NCBI RefSeq assembly: GCF_003688665.1
Contig: NZ_REFO01000010.1
Coordinates: 434,001-498,000, forward strand
Reading direction: 5' to 3'
DNA: 64,000 bases
From: Hydrogenothermus marinus
Lineage (GTDB): Bacteria; Aquificota; Aquificia; Aquificales; Hydrogenothermaceae
How positions within the stretch are numbered: position 1 is the stretch's first letter; the number at the start of each line of letters is the position of its first letter. A program made the position numbers and the translations under genes. Positions 46,482 through 57,061 of this stretch are shown in pieces. The notes under the pieces are model-generated. The model saw only the letters and a list, made by a program, of their open reading frames with translations, searched no databases and was not told where the DNA came from.

Positions 46482-47312
46482 ATGAGTAAAGAAGATAATA
46501 AAGTTTGGTATAAGGTAAAGTTTAAACAAATTCAACCAATCCATATAGGATATAACAAGTATGGCGTTATAAATGAAACCAGACTTTTTATTCCTGGTCA
46601 AACCATGTGGGGCGCTTTGACTAATGCATATTTTAAAAATACAGGAAACTACAATGAAGAGCTTTTTGAAAATATCACCTGTTTTTATCCTATGATTGAA
46701 AATGAAGTTTTATATCCAAAGTTTAAGGATGGAGAGTTTTTTTTAGGAGATTTATCTGAAAAAGAATTTAGAAAAGAGTTTGTAACAACTTATATTTCAA
46801 CAGCAATAAATCCTCAAACATTAAGTGCAAAAGATGAATCTCTCCATGAAATAGATGTAATATTACCTAAAAATATCTATTGGGTTGGATATATTGGATT
46901 AGATATAAGTAATTTTGAAGATATTTTGAAAAATTTAAAAAATGTTTTTATAGGTGGTGATACTCGTTATGGCTTAGGTTTAATAGAATTAGAAAAAGAA
47001 GACATAAATCAAGCTCCTGCAAGTGAAGAAATGCATTATAAATTTGTTAAAAAAGGGAAAATTCAAATTCAAGAAAAAAATTCTGATGAAGGGAAAATTC
47101 AAGAAGAAATTCTTGATGAAGTAAAAAATCTCATAGATAATAAAAATCTTACTAACTTTGTAAAATTTAATGATTTAAAAGATGTTGATGAAATTGAAGG
47201 AAAATTAGAATTACTAGCAGAATTTGACTTTAAACAAAATATACCCAAAATAAAAGAAGAGTCTGGATTATATATATCTGTAGGGAGTACTATAAAATTC
47301 AAATTCAGCTAA
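46482..47312 (+). CDS. Cas5-like RAMP protein (Cmr3 position)
   Basis: 276-residue RAMP. FKQIQPIHIGYNKYG at the N-terminus, FIPGQTMWGALTNAYF (about 33-48) and the glycine loop FIGGDTRYGLGLIEL (about 155-169) are typical of the fold. By place in the operon and by size it should be the Cas5 subunit that holds the 5' tag of the crRNA. The C-terminal third is charged and low in motifs. ATG 46482 lies six bases after AAGGA. It is the last gene of the operon; no cas6, cas1, cas2 or CARF gene follows. Confidence 0.68.
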   Translation: MSKEDNKVWYKVKFKQIQPIHIGYNKYGVINETRLFIPGQTMWGALTNAYFKNTGNYNEELFENITCFYPMIENEVLYPKFKDGEFFLGDLSEKEFRKEFVTTYISTAINPQTLSAKDESLHEIDVILPKNIYWVGYIGLDISNFEDILKNLKNVFIGGDTRYGLGLIELEKEDINQAPASEEMHYKFVKKGKIQIQEKNSDEGKIQEEILDEVKNLIDNKNLTNFVKFNDLKDVDEIEGKLELLAEFDFKQNIPKIKEESGLYISVGSTIKFKFS

Positions 47313-47401
47313 TTTTATTTAAATTTTTAGATGTTTAGCCTCTAAAATAATGTTAAAATTAATATATTTAATTTTATACATTCCTATTTTGGAGGAAATA
47401 A

Positions 47402-48877
<1,476 letters not shown>

Positions 48878-48890
48878 GGAGGTGGATACG

Positions 48891-49019
48891 ATGCATAATG
48901 AACCTATAACAGCTATTATTTCAGCTATAGCTTTTATTAGTGTAGCTGTACTTATTATTGGTTTTTTAATAAAAGAAGCAATAAGGCAGTACAAAAATAA
49001 TAATAATAAAGAGGTTTAA
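48891..49019 (+). CDS. 42-residue single-span membrane protein
   Basis: ATG 48891 is preceded by AAGGAGGTGG and opens a 42-codon frame ending with TAA at 49017-49019. The product has a short polar start (MHNEPITA), one hydrophobic helix at about residues 8-27 (IISAIAFISVAVLIIGFLI), and a basic, Asn-rich tail. No family is recognised. It sits 13 bases after guaB and five bases before the next gene, so it is probably co-expressed. Confidence 0.65.
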   Translation: MHNEPITAIISAIAFISVAVLIIGFLIKEAIRQYKNNNNKEV

Positions 49020-49024
49020 ATAAA

Positions 49025-49384
49025 ATGAAAAAAGATATATCTCCTTTTAATATGTTACTTGCTCAAGAAATTACAAACTTAGAAAGATTTGTAATAAAAG
49101 CTCCTATGGGAACAGATGAATTTTGGAGTCAGTGGCAAGAAAAAGTAGGAGAGATCATAGTTACTAAAGCAGCAGTAAAAAGGGCATTAAAATTAAACAA
49201 AGATAAATTATCAGAAGAAGAAAAGAAAAAACTTTCAACGATGCTTGAAGCCTTCAAAGATGTAGCTGCTTATCTGGAACTTTTAAGAAATACTGCATTA
49301 AAACTAAAAGGTATAGAAAGTCCTAACTGGGATATATTTGATGGCCTTGAAGAAAATGAATCAGACGATGATATATCTTTCTAG
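49025..49384 (+). CDS. Small helical protein of unknown function
   Basis: 119-residue cytoplasmic protein, mostly helical. It has a charged middle (KLNKDKLSEEEKKKLSTMLEAFKD) and an acidic C-terminus (ENESDDDISF). I recognise no domain. It lies between the small membrane protein and pgk and shares their spacing pattern. The acidic tail could be a protein-binding end. Function unknown. Confidence 0.65.
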   Translation: MKKDISPFNMLLAQEITNLERFVIKAPMGTDEFWSQWQEKVGEIIVTKAAVKRALKLNKDKLSEEEKKKLSTMLEAFKDVAAYLELLRNTALKLKGIESPNWDIFDGLEENESDDDISF

Positions 49385-49393
49385 GAGGATATG

Positions 49394-50590
49394 ATGTTTA
49401 AAAATTTCCTTACAATTGAAGATGTAGATATATCAGGTAAAAAGGTTTTAGTTAGAGTAGATTATAATGTACCTGTTGATGAGCATGGAGCAATAGTTGA
49501 TGATACAAGAATAAGAGAAACAATCCCTACTATAAATTATATTTTAGATAAAAATGCAAAATTAATACTTGCATCTCATATGGGAAGACCAAAAGGAGAA
49601 AGAAAACCTGAATACTCTTTATACCCTGTTGCAAAAAGACTAGAAAGACTTTTACAAAAAGAAGTAAAATTTGCACCTGATTGTGTAGGACCTGAAGTTG
49701 AAAAAATGGTTAATGAACTTAAAGAAGGTGATGTTTTACTTCTTGAAAATTTAAGATTCCATAAAGAAGAAGAGGAAAATGATCCAGAATTTGCAAAAGC
49801 ACTTGCAAGTTTAGCAGATATTTATGTAATAGACGCTTTTGGTACATGCCATAGAAAACATGCTTCAATGTATGGAATAAAAGATTATATACAACCTGTT
49901 GTAATGGGATTTTTACTTGAAAGAGAACTTAAATTTTTTGAAAAAGCTTTACTTGATCCTCAAAGACCAGTTTTAGCATTTATTGGTGGAGCAAAAGTAT
50001 CTTCTAAACTTGGTGTTTTAAATAATTTAGTCGATAGAGTAGATAAAATGTTTATTGGCGGAGCTATGGCTTTTACTTTTATAAAAGCCATGGGATACAA
50101 TGTTGGTAGTTCTCTCGTTGAAGATGATATGATTGAAAAATCTTTAGAAATAATTGAAAAAGCAAAACAAAAAAATGTAAAACTCTACCTTCCTGTTGAT
50201 TTTGTTTGTGGACAAGCAGTTTCAGATCAAACACCTGTTTTAGAAGTTGCATGGCAAGAAATACCTCAAGGATGGATGGGCCTTGATATCGGACATGCAT
50301 CTTTAACATTAATTTCAGAAATTATTAAAGATGTTCAAACAATAATATGGAATGGGCCTATGGGAGTTTTTGAACTTGATAAATTCAAAAAAGGAACATT
50401 TGAACTTGCAAAAATGATAGCAGATAGCCCAGCTTTATCTATTGCAGGTGGTGGAGATACAGATTATGCAATACACAAGGCCGGAGTTGCAGATAGAATT
50501 AGCTATATATCAACTGGTGGTGGAGCATTCTTAGAATTATTAGAAGGGAAAATGCTTCCTTGTCTTGAAGCTATAACTAAGAAGGAGTAA
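49394..50590 (+). CDS. pgk: Phosphoglycerate kinase
   Basis: 398-residue glycolytic/gluconeogenic kinase (3-phosphoglycerate and ATP). It shows VRVDYNVP near the start, SHMGRPKG (about 58-65), DAFGTCHRKHAS, WNGPMGVFE, and the nucleotide loop AGGGDT. I prefer ATG 49394, five bases after AGGAGG, over ATG 49391. It is followed by the inositol monophosphatase gene after four bases. Confidence 0.96.
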   Translation: MFKNFLTIEDVDISGKKVLVRVDYNVPVDEHGAIVDDTRIRETIPTINYILDKNAKLILASHMGRPKGERKPEYSLYPVAKRLERLLQKEVKFAPDCVGPEVEKMVNELKEGDVLLLENLRFHKEEEENDPEFAKALASLADIYVIDAFGTCHRKHASMYGIKDYIQPVVMGFLLERELKFFEKALLDPQRPVLAFIGGAKVSSKLGVLNNLVDRVDKMFIGGAMAFTFIKAMGYNVGSSLVEDDMIEKSLEIIEKAKQKNVKLYLPVDFVCGQAVSDQTPVLEVAWQEIPQGWMGLDIGHASLTLISEIIKDVQTIIWNGPMGVFELDKFKKGTFELAKMIADSPALSIAGGGDTDYAIHKAGVADRISYISTGGGAFLELLEGKMLPCLEAITKKE

Positions 50591-50594
50591 TATT

Positions 50595-51380
50595 TTGGAT
50601 ATAGAAAATTATATACAAACATGTAAAGAAGCAGCTACTATTGGTGGACAGATATTAAAAGAACATTTTAAGCATATTCAAAAAAAGGATATAGAAGAAA
50701 AAGGAAGAAAAGATTTTGTTACTTATGTAGATAAAAAATCAGAAGAAAGAATTAGAAATTTTATTCTTTCTATATATCCCGATCATGCTTTCTTAGGTGA
50801 AGAAGATGGAGTAATAGGTAATAGAGAAAGTGATTTTTTATGGATAGTTGATCCATTAGATGGAACTAAAAATTATATAAATGGATTTGATATATTTGCA
50901 GTCTCTGTTGCACTTCAATATAAAAATGATATTATAGCAGGTAGTATTTATATTCCTATGCTTGATAAACTTTACTGGGCTGGAAAAGGACAAGGCGCAT
51001 ACTTAAATGGAACTAAAATAAAAGTTTCTAATAAAGAAAAAGAACTTGCTATTGTAGCTACAGGATTTCCATTTAGAAGAATTGAAGAAATTGATAAATA
51101 TTTAAAAGCTTTTAGAGAAACAATGATTAGATTTTCAGCAGTTAGAAGACCGGGAGCAGCAGCCGTAGATTTAGCATACACTGCTGAAGGTGTATTTGAT
51201 GGATTTTTTGAAATGAAACTTTCTATATGGGATATAGCAGCAGGTTTTATTTTAGTAAAAGAAGCAGGTGGAATATTTACCAATTTTGAAGGAAAAGAGA
51301 TTTTAGATGGTAATGTAATAGCAGGTGGAGAAAAAATATATAAAGAATTAAAAGATATAATACAGCAAACTTTAGTTTAA
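50595..51380 (+). CDS. suhB: Inositol-1-monophosphatase family phosphatase
   Basis: 261-residue Mg-dependent phosphatase. The metal sites are LGEEDG (about 67-72), WIVDPLDGTKNYING (about 83-97) and WDIAAGFILVKEAGG (about 211-225). In thermophiles such enzymes can act on inositol phosphate, fructose 1,6-bisphosphate or NADP; which one is open. Next to pgk, a fructose bisphosphatase role is possible. The start is TTG 50595, seven bases after AGGAG. Confidence 0.85.
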   Translation: MDIENYIQTCKEAATIGGQILKEHFKHIQKKDIEEKGRKDFVTYVDKKSEERIRNFILSIYPDHAFLGEEDGVIGNRESDFLWIVDPLDGTKNYINGFDIFAVSVALQYKNDIIAGSIYIPMLDKLYWAGKGQGAYLNGTKIKVSNKEKELAIVATGFPFRRIEEIDKYLKAFRETMIRFSAVRRPGAAAVDLAYTAEGVFDGFFEMKLSIWDIAAGFILVKEAGGIFTNFEGKEILDGNVIAGGEKIYKELKDIIQQTLV

Positions 51381-51405
51381 AAAAAGAGGCTGGACTTTCC
51401 AGCCT
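51381..51405. terminator. Terminator for the minus-strand queH gene
   Basis: The stem AGGCTGG/CCAGCCT (51387-51393 with 51399-51405) has a five-base loop. On the minus strand it is followed by a T-run (the A-tract at 51378-51385), so it terminates queH. The plus strand lacks a T-run but may be slowed by the same hairpin after suhB. Confidence 0.75.
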
Positions 51406-51417
51406 AGAAAAAATTCT

Positions 51418-52641
51418 TCAACAACTTTGTTTTTCTTTTTTATTTATATATGTATCAAAATAATATTTACCTATATCACCATATAAATCTGAACCTGTTA
51501 TTACGATAGATATTTTATTATTTTTTATGTTTTCTATATTTTCTTTAATTAAGTTTATAACCTTATTATAACCTTCACTAATGGAAACAAAAATATTTTC
51601 CTCAGATTTTAAATTTCCAATTATTAAAATGCTACTTTTAGCATTATGATCTATTTCTGTTTTTAGTTGAAACTCAAACTTTTGGCCTATTTCTATATCT
51701 TTTTTCTCAATTATAAATATTGGATTTGTAATAAATCTTGGTTTATCAAGTTTGATATTTTTTATATTATCTACCATCCATACTTCTACATTTGATTTTT
51801 TAAATCTTAATATAGTTTTATTCTCTTTTTCTATTATATTTTCTACTTTATCTCTTAAAATACCTCTTATTGAGGCAGAATAAGGTAAAACTTCATGAGA
51901 AACTGGTTCTTTTCCTACTTTTACAATAGAATTTAATAATTTCCAGTTTATAAAATTAAACTCTTCTTCATGACATTTTAAACCAAGATTTTCAGCAAAA
52001 AGTCTTATCTTTTTAATTTCTAAAGTCTCTTCTCTACTTCCTGGTAAAATTTCCTTTGAAAAGGATACAAGCTCTGGAATATATTCAAGTCCTTGTCTTT
52101 GTTTAAAAAGTCCATATATACATCCACAATAGTTTTGATGGTAAAGCTCTTTTTCTTTAGAAAGTTCATTCATTTTTTGCATTCCACCGCCTTTTCTAAA
52201 GTTTACAGCTAAAAACTCAAGGTTATATTTGTCAGCTATTCTTTCTCCAATCTCTTTTAAAACTTCAAAATCCTTTTTTGGACTCATCATTAAGACAGTG
52301 GTAAATTTATTAAAACCTTTTTCTTTTGCATAAACAGCAGATTTTTCAAGTCTAATATCATGGCATATACTACATCTTTCGCCTCTTTCTGGCTCATTTT
52401 CATAACCTTTTACTGCCTTAAACCAGTTTTCAATATCATAATCACCTTTTTCACAAGGTATTCCTAAATCATCACATACTCTTTTTGTTTCAATCCATCT
52501 AAGTTCATACTCTTCTTCTGGATGAATATTTGGATCATAAAAATATCCTTCAATATGGCTATTTGGAAAATCTTCTTTTAGCTTTCTTAAAGCCCATACT
52601 GCATCAACACCACAACATATATGAACAAGTATTTTTTCCAT
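51418..52641 (-). CDS. queH: Epoxyqueuosine reductase QueH with a long C-terminal extension
   Basis: 407-residue protein. The N-terminal 190 residues are QueH (DUF208), which reduces epoxyqueuosine in tRNA to queuosine. It has the Cys pair ICCG (Cys9, Cys10), GERCSICHDIR (Cys90, Cys93), and NYCGCIYG near 175. Typical QueH ends at about 200 residues. Residues about 190-407 form an extra part without a motif I know, apart from a short conserved-looking stretch PGSREE near 195. Its role is unknown. Confidence 0.82.
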   Translation of the reverse strand: MEKILVHICCGVDAVWALRKLKEDFPNSHIEGYFYDPNIHPEEEYELRWIETKRVCDDLGIPCEKGDYDIENWFKAVKGYENEPERGERCSICHDIRLEKSAVYAKEKGFNKFTTVLMMSPKKDFEVLKEIGERIADKYNLEFLAVNFRKGGGMQKMNELSKEKELYHQNYCGCIYGLFKQRQGLEYIPELVSFSKEILPGSREETLEIKKIRLFAENLGLKCHEEEFNFINWKLLNSIVKVGKEPVSHEVLPYSASIRGILRDKVENIIEKENKTILRFKKSNVEVWMVDNIKNIKLDKPRFITNPIFIIEKKDIEIGQKFEFQLKTEIDHNAKSSILIIGNLKSEENIFVSISEGYNKVINLIKENIENIKNNKISIVITGSDLYGDIGKYYFDTYINKKEKQSC

Positions 52642-52709
52642 CTTTACTCCTCATTAATTGTTTTTGTTAATATTATAAAACAGTTATAATTCCCATCATA
52701 GAAAAATGT

Positions 52710-52738
52710 TTGACATTTTTATAACTATATTTTAATAT
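52710..52738 (+). promoter_or_regulatory. Promoter of the RND efflux operon
   Basis: TTGACA (52710-52715), a 17-base spacer and TAATAT (52733-52738) lie about 30 bases before the membrane fusion protein ATG. The match to the sigma-70 consensus is close. Confidence 0.6.
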
Positions 52739-52769
52739 AAAAATAATTTTATATAAGAGGTATAGAAAA

Positions 52770-53951
52770 ATGAAAAAAGTTATTAAAATTGTTATTATTT
52801 TTATAATTTTTGCTGGTTTAGTAGCAGGTGGAATAACTCTTATAAAAAAAAGGAAACAACAACTTTTAAATGAAAAAACACCAGAAAGACCAATTTATAT
52901 AGTAAGTGGTGTAATACCTAAAAAAGATAAAATAACAGAAAAAAAAGAATTTCTTGGATATATAAAACCTGTAAATACAGTAGATATAAAATCTAAAAAG
53001 CCAGTTTATATTAAGAAAATAAGGGTTGAAATAGGACAACCTGTAAAAAAAGGACAGCTTTTAGTTATTCTTGATGATAAAGATATAAAAACAAAAATTG
53101 AGAATCTAAAATTAGATTTAGAAAACTTAAATAATAAGCTTTCTGCATTAAAAACAAAAGAAAATGCTATTAATGAAGATTTAAAAGAAAAAGAAAGAAT
53201 TTATAAAAGATATTTAAAGCTATATAAAAAAGATTTACTACCAAAAATTGAATTTGAAAAAAGTTATGTAACATATAAATCAGCACAAGCAAATTTAGAA
53301 GAGATAAAATCTAATATTAAACAGCTAAAAAATAATATAGAAAAAATCCAAGAAAATATAAATAATCTAAGAAATGAACTTACTTATTATAAAATTTACT
53401 CACCTACAGATGGCACTATTCAAAATATAATATTAAGAGAAGGAAATTTAGCTTCAACTATAAAACCAATTTTAAAAATTGAAAGTAAAACATATGAAGT
53501 TGATATAAATCTTCCTCAAGATTTTAAATTAAGTAAAAATACAAAAGCATATATTCAAACAGATAGTAAAAAAATATATCTAAAAATAGCTGGATTTTAT
53601 CCATATGCAGAAAGAAATCTTAAAATTTTAAGAACCATATTAAATAAAAAACCTGCAAGTTTAACTTCAAATTCTAATATAAATGTTATTTTAGAAAAGA
53701 CTGTAGAAGGCATAAAACTACCTGTTAATGCAGTTTTACATCTTACAGATGGTACTTATATTCTTGAATATAAAAATGGAAAATTTATAAAAGTTCCTGT
53801 TGTTATCAAAGGTGAAAATAAGGACTACGTAATTGTTGAAGGAAATATAGGAAATAATCCAGTAGCTATCGGTGATGAAAGTAAATTAAGACTTTTAGCT
53901 TCTGGTAGAAAAGCAAAATTAATAACTGGAGAAAGCAAAAATGAACTTTAA
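52770..53951 (+). CDS. RND efflux membrane fusion protein (HlyD/AcrA type)
   Basis: 393-residue periplasmic adaptor with an N-terminal membrane anchor (about 5-23). The biotinyl-lipoyl part (GYIKPVNTVDIKSKKP and VEIGQPVKKGQLLVILDD) flanks a long coiled coil (about 108-205). Beta-barrel domains follow. It joins the inner-membrane pump to an outer-membrane channel, which is not in the window. It overlaps the pump gene by 11 bases. Confidence 0.88.
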   Translation: MKKVIKIVIIFIIFAGLVAGGITLIKKRKQQLLNEKTPERPIYIVSGVIPKKDKITEKKEFLGYIKPVNTVDIKSKKPVYIKKIRVEIGQPVKKGQLLVILDDKDIKTKIENLKLDLENLNNKLSALKTKENAINEDLKEKERIYKRYLKLYKKDLLPKIEFEKSYVTYKSAQANLEEIKSNIKQLKNNIEKIQENINNLRNELTYYKIYSPTDGTIQNIILREGNLASTIKPILKIESKTYEVDINLPQDFKLSKNTKAYIQTDSKKIYLKIAGFYPYAERNLKILRTILNKKPASLTSNSNINVILEKTVEGIKLPVNAVLHLTDGTYILEYKNGKFIKVPVVIKGENKDYVIVEGNIGNNPVAIGDESKLRLLASGRKAKLITGESKNEL

Positions 53952-56900
53952 TATAATTAATCTTGTATTAAAAAGACCTCATTTAATAATATCTTTAATT
54001 CTTGCCTTTATATTACTTGGAATTATAGGATTTTTTAATATAAAACAAAAACTTTTTCCTGATGCAAATAGACCAACAGTTGCAGTAGTTGTTGTTGAAC
54101 CTGGTGCATCTGCTAAGGATATGGCAGAAAATATAGCTCTGCCCATAGAAAGAAGACTTTATACAATTGATAAAGTAAGAACAGTATCATCAACTTCTCT
54201 TGATGAATTTACAGTTATAAAAGCAGAATTTGAGTATGATAAAGACATAAATCAAGCAGTAGTGGATGTTCAAAATGAAGTAAATAAAATAAAATCAAAA
54301 TTACCATCAGATATAAAAGAACCTCAGTATCATAAAATTACAGATGCAACACCACCTGTTTTAGTTTTAGCAGTATATCCAAAAAATAATAGTTTATCCC
54401 TTGCAGATGTTAGACAGATAGCAGAAAACCAAATAAAGGATCAGATTTTAAAATTAAAAGAAGTTGCAAATGTTGATGTTTTTGGAGGATATGAAAAAGA
54501 AGTATTTATTGAAATAGATAAAGATAAACTAAATAAGCTAAATATTCCTTCAAGCGTTGTTCTTGCAAAAATACAACAAACAAACTTAGATATTCCTATT
54601 GGATTTTTAATCTCTAAAAATAATCAGATTTTAGTAAAATCTATAAATAAGGCAAAAAATATAGAGCAATTAAAAAATATACAAATTACAAAAGATATAA
54701 AACTTTCAGATATAGCTAAGGTTAAGTATGACTATTATATTAATAAATCTTTCTTTATAGGAAATGGAAAACCAGCTATAGCATTAGCAGTACAAAGACA
54801 AGCAACAGGTGATACTTTAAAAGCTATTAGTCAAGTAAAAGCTTTAATTCCAAAATTAGAAAAGCAGTTTCCAAATCTTGGATTTGAAATAGCAGATACA
54901 CAAGAAAAGATTATTAGACTTAGTAATATTAATATGCTTGAAGCTCTTAGAGATGCCATAATAATGGTTTCTATTGTTATTTTCTTCTTTTTAGCAAATA
55001 TCAGGCAAATGATAATAGCAGCTATATCTATTCCTTTCGTTTATGCTATTACAATTGGTATTATGTGGATATTAGGACTTGAGTTTCATATAGTAAGTCT
55101 TACTGCAATAATCCTTGCTCTTGGTATGCTAGTAGATGATGCAATAGTTGTTCTTGAAAATATAGAAAGACATTTATATGAATTAAAAGAAGATATAAAA
55201 ACTGCAGTAATAAATGGGACAAAAGAGGTAATATTTGCAGTTTTAGCAGGAACAATTGCAACAACTTCTGTTTTACTTCCATTATTATTTGTTGGCGATT
55301 ATCCAGAAAAAATATTTAGACCTCTTGCATCAACTTTAATAATTGCTGTAATAGTATCTTATTTTGTTTCAATATTTTTTATTCCACTAATAGCTCCATT
55401 TTTATTGAAAAAAGATAATTCAGAAAAAAATATAATAGAAAAAATTACATATAAAATATCTGCCACTATTGTTGAGCCTTTGAAAAATTTATACTCTTCT
55501 ATGGCCAAACTTGCAATGGAAAGAAAAATATTAAGGCCTTTATATTTTATACCATTAATACTTTTATTTGTATTAAGCTTAAAATTAATTATTCCTCTTG
55601 TAGGTAGAGAAATAATGCCTCCTATGGATACAGGAATTGTAAAGGCAACTATAAATCTTGATACAAACCTATCTGTTTATAAAGTTGAAGAAGCTGCAAA
55701 AAAAATAGCTGATATATTAAAAAATGATAAAAGAGTAGAAATGTTTTATATAGCATCAGGTTCTGAACCGGGAATACTCACAATTGGTTCAGGAAATCCA
55801 ACTCAAACTTTATCATTGACTATCCATTATATAGATAGATTCCATAGAAAAGAAAGTATTTGGGATATTGAAGAAGAGTTAAGAAAAAAAATATGGGAAA
55901 ATGTTCCTAATGTAAAATATGTTCAAGTTTTTGATTATGGTGCAACACCACTTTCTTCAATAAAAGGAAACCTTGATATAAGAATAAGTGGCGAAGATTT
56001 AAAAACCCTTGATAAACTTGGAAATAAAGTTCTTGATATTGCATATAACACAAAAGGAATAGTTTCTCTATCAAAAAGCTGGGATTATGACAAAATAATT
56101 TATAAATTAAAAATTGATTATAAAAGAGCATCTTTTTATGGCTTAACACCTTATCAAATAGCATCTCAAATAGGTAAAAAGATTAAAGGAAGCTTTGTTT
56201 CAATATTTAATGTACCAAATGAAAAAAGTTTATTTATAAGGGTAGTTTATCCTGATAAAAACAGAAGTTCTAAACTTGATTTAGCAAGTTATTACATTGA
56301 TACTCCAAAAGGTAAAATACCTTTATTAGAAGTAGCTAAAATAGAAAAAGATGTTGAACCTTCCTTAATTACAAGACAAGATTTAGCCTATACAATAGAT
56401 ATTATCGGATATAGAGAGAAAGCAGCAATTACTCATATTGTAGAAAGCTTTGATAAAGCTTTAGAAAAATCAGGATTTCAAGTGCCAGCAGGATATACAT
56501 TATCCCATGAAGGTGATATAAAACAGCTTAATGATAGTATGAAAAGAATGGTAAAAGCTATAGGATTAGGTATTTTACTTTTATTCTTAGCTCTTGTGCC
56601 AGCCTTTAGCTCATTTTTAGCTCCAATAGCAGTTATATTTGCTATACCTTTATCTGTGATAGGTGCCGCTTGGTCAATACTTGGTGCAGGATTTCACCAA
56701 TCAATGCCAGGAATGATGGGGATAGTTTTACTTGCAGGTATAATTACTAAAAACTCAATTCTATTAATAGATTTTATACATCAAGCATTAAAAGAAGGAA
56801 AATCTTTAAAAGAGGCAGTTATTGGAAGTATAAAATTAAGAACAAGGCCAGTTTTAATGACTGCATTTGGTACTGCAGTTGGAATGATTCCTATTGCTTT

Positions 56901-57030
56901 AGGTTGGGCTTTAGGTCTTGAAAGACTTGCACCTCTTGGAACAGTTGCCATTGGTGGTCTTATTGTTGGTACATTTTTAACTTTAGTATATGTTCCTCTT
57001 TTATACTATATAATGGCAAGAAAAAAATAA
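53941..57030 (+). CDS. RND family efflux pump (AcrB-like, HAE type)
   Basis: 1029-residue proton-driven pump with twelve transmembrane segments and two large periplasmic loops. It starts with a helix ending ILLGIIGFFNI and the loop LFPDANRPTV. The proton relay in helix 4 is seen as LGMLVDDAIVVLENIERH (about 395-412) with two Asp, the HAE1 pattern, and not the metal-type HME. The substrates are unknown. It ends the operon. Confidence 0.9.
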   Translation: MNFNIINLVLKRPHLIISLILAFILLGIIGFFNIKQKLFPDANRPTVAVVVVEPGASAKDMAENIALPIERRLYTIDKVRTVSSTSLDEFTVIKAEFEYDKDINQAVVDVQNEVNKIKSKLPSDIKEPQYHKITDATPPVLVLAVYPKNNSLSLADVRQIAENQIKDQILKLKEVANVDVFGGYEKEVFIEIDKDKLNKLNIPSSVVLAKIQQTNLDIPIGFLISKNNQILVKSINKAKNIEQLKNIQITKDIKLSDIAKVKYDYYINKSFFIGNGKPAIALAVQRQATGDTLKAISQVKALIPKLEKQFPNLGFEIADTQEKIIRLSNINMLEALRDAIIMVSIVIFFFLANIRQMIIAAISIPFVYAITIGIMWILGLEFHIVSLTAIILALGMLVDDAIVVLENIERHLYELKEDIKTAVINGTKEVIFAVLAGTIATTSVLLPLLFVGDYPEKIFRPLASTLIIAVIVSYFVSIFFIPLIAPFLLKKDNSEKNIIEKITYKISATIVEPLKNLYSSMAKLAMERKILRPLYFIPLILLFVLSLKLIIPLVGREIMPPMDTGIVKATINLDTNLSVYKVEEAAKKIADILKNDKRVEMFYIASGSEPGILTIGSGNPTQTLSLTIHYIDRFHRKESIWDIEEELRKKIWENVPNVKYVQVFDYGATPLSSIKGNLDIRISGEDLKTLDKLGNKVLDIAYNTKGIVSLSKSWDYDKIIYKLKIDYKRASFYGLTPYQIASQIGKKIKGSFVSIFNVPNEKSLFIRVVYPDKNRSSKLDLASYYIDTPKGKIPLLEVAKIEKDVEPSLITRQDLAYTIDIIGYREKAAITHIVESFDKALEKSGFQVPAGYTLSHEGDIKQLNDSMKRMVKAIGLGILLLFLALVPAFSSFLAPIAVIFAIPLSVIGAAWSILGAGFHQSMPGMMGIVLLAGIITKNSILLIDFIHQALKEGKSLKEAVIGSIKLRTRPVLMTAFGTAVGMIPIALGWALGLERLAPLGTVAIGGLIVGTFLTLVYVPLLYYIMARKK

Positions 57031-57061
57031 GGTTTTAGAAGAGAAGGTGTTTGCCTTATCT

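Noticed and set aside
40029-47312. Calling the locus a standard type III-B (Cmr) system
   Set aside because: The large subunit lacks GGDD and HD motifs and resembles Csx11 rather than Cmr2, so III-C fits better even though most other subunits are Cmr-like.
39141-47312. cas1, cas2 or cas6 genes accompanying the array
   Set aside because: All frames around the array and effector operon were read; only effector subunits are present, so processing and adaptation proteins must be encoded elsewhere.
47325-47347. Hairpin TTTTAGA/TCTAAAA after the last CRISPR effector gene as a terminator
   Set aside because: The stem is AT-only at its ends, the loop is nine bases and no T-run follows.
57041-57056. 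AAGG/CCTT hairpin after the RND pump gene as a terminator
   Set aside because: The stem is only four base pairs and lies in mixed sequence, so it is too weak to support.
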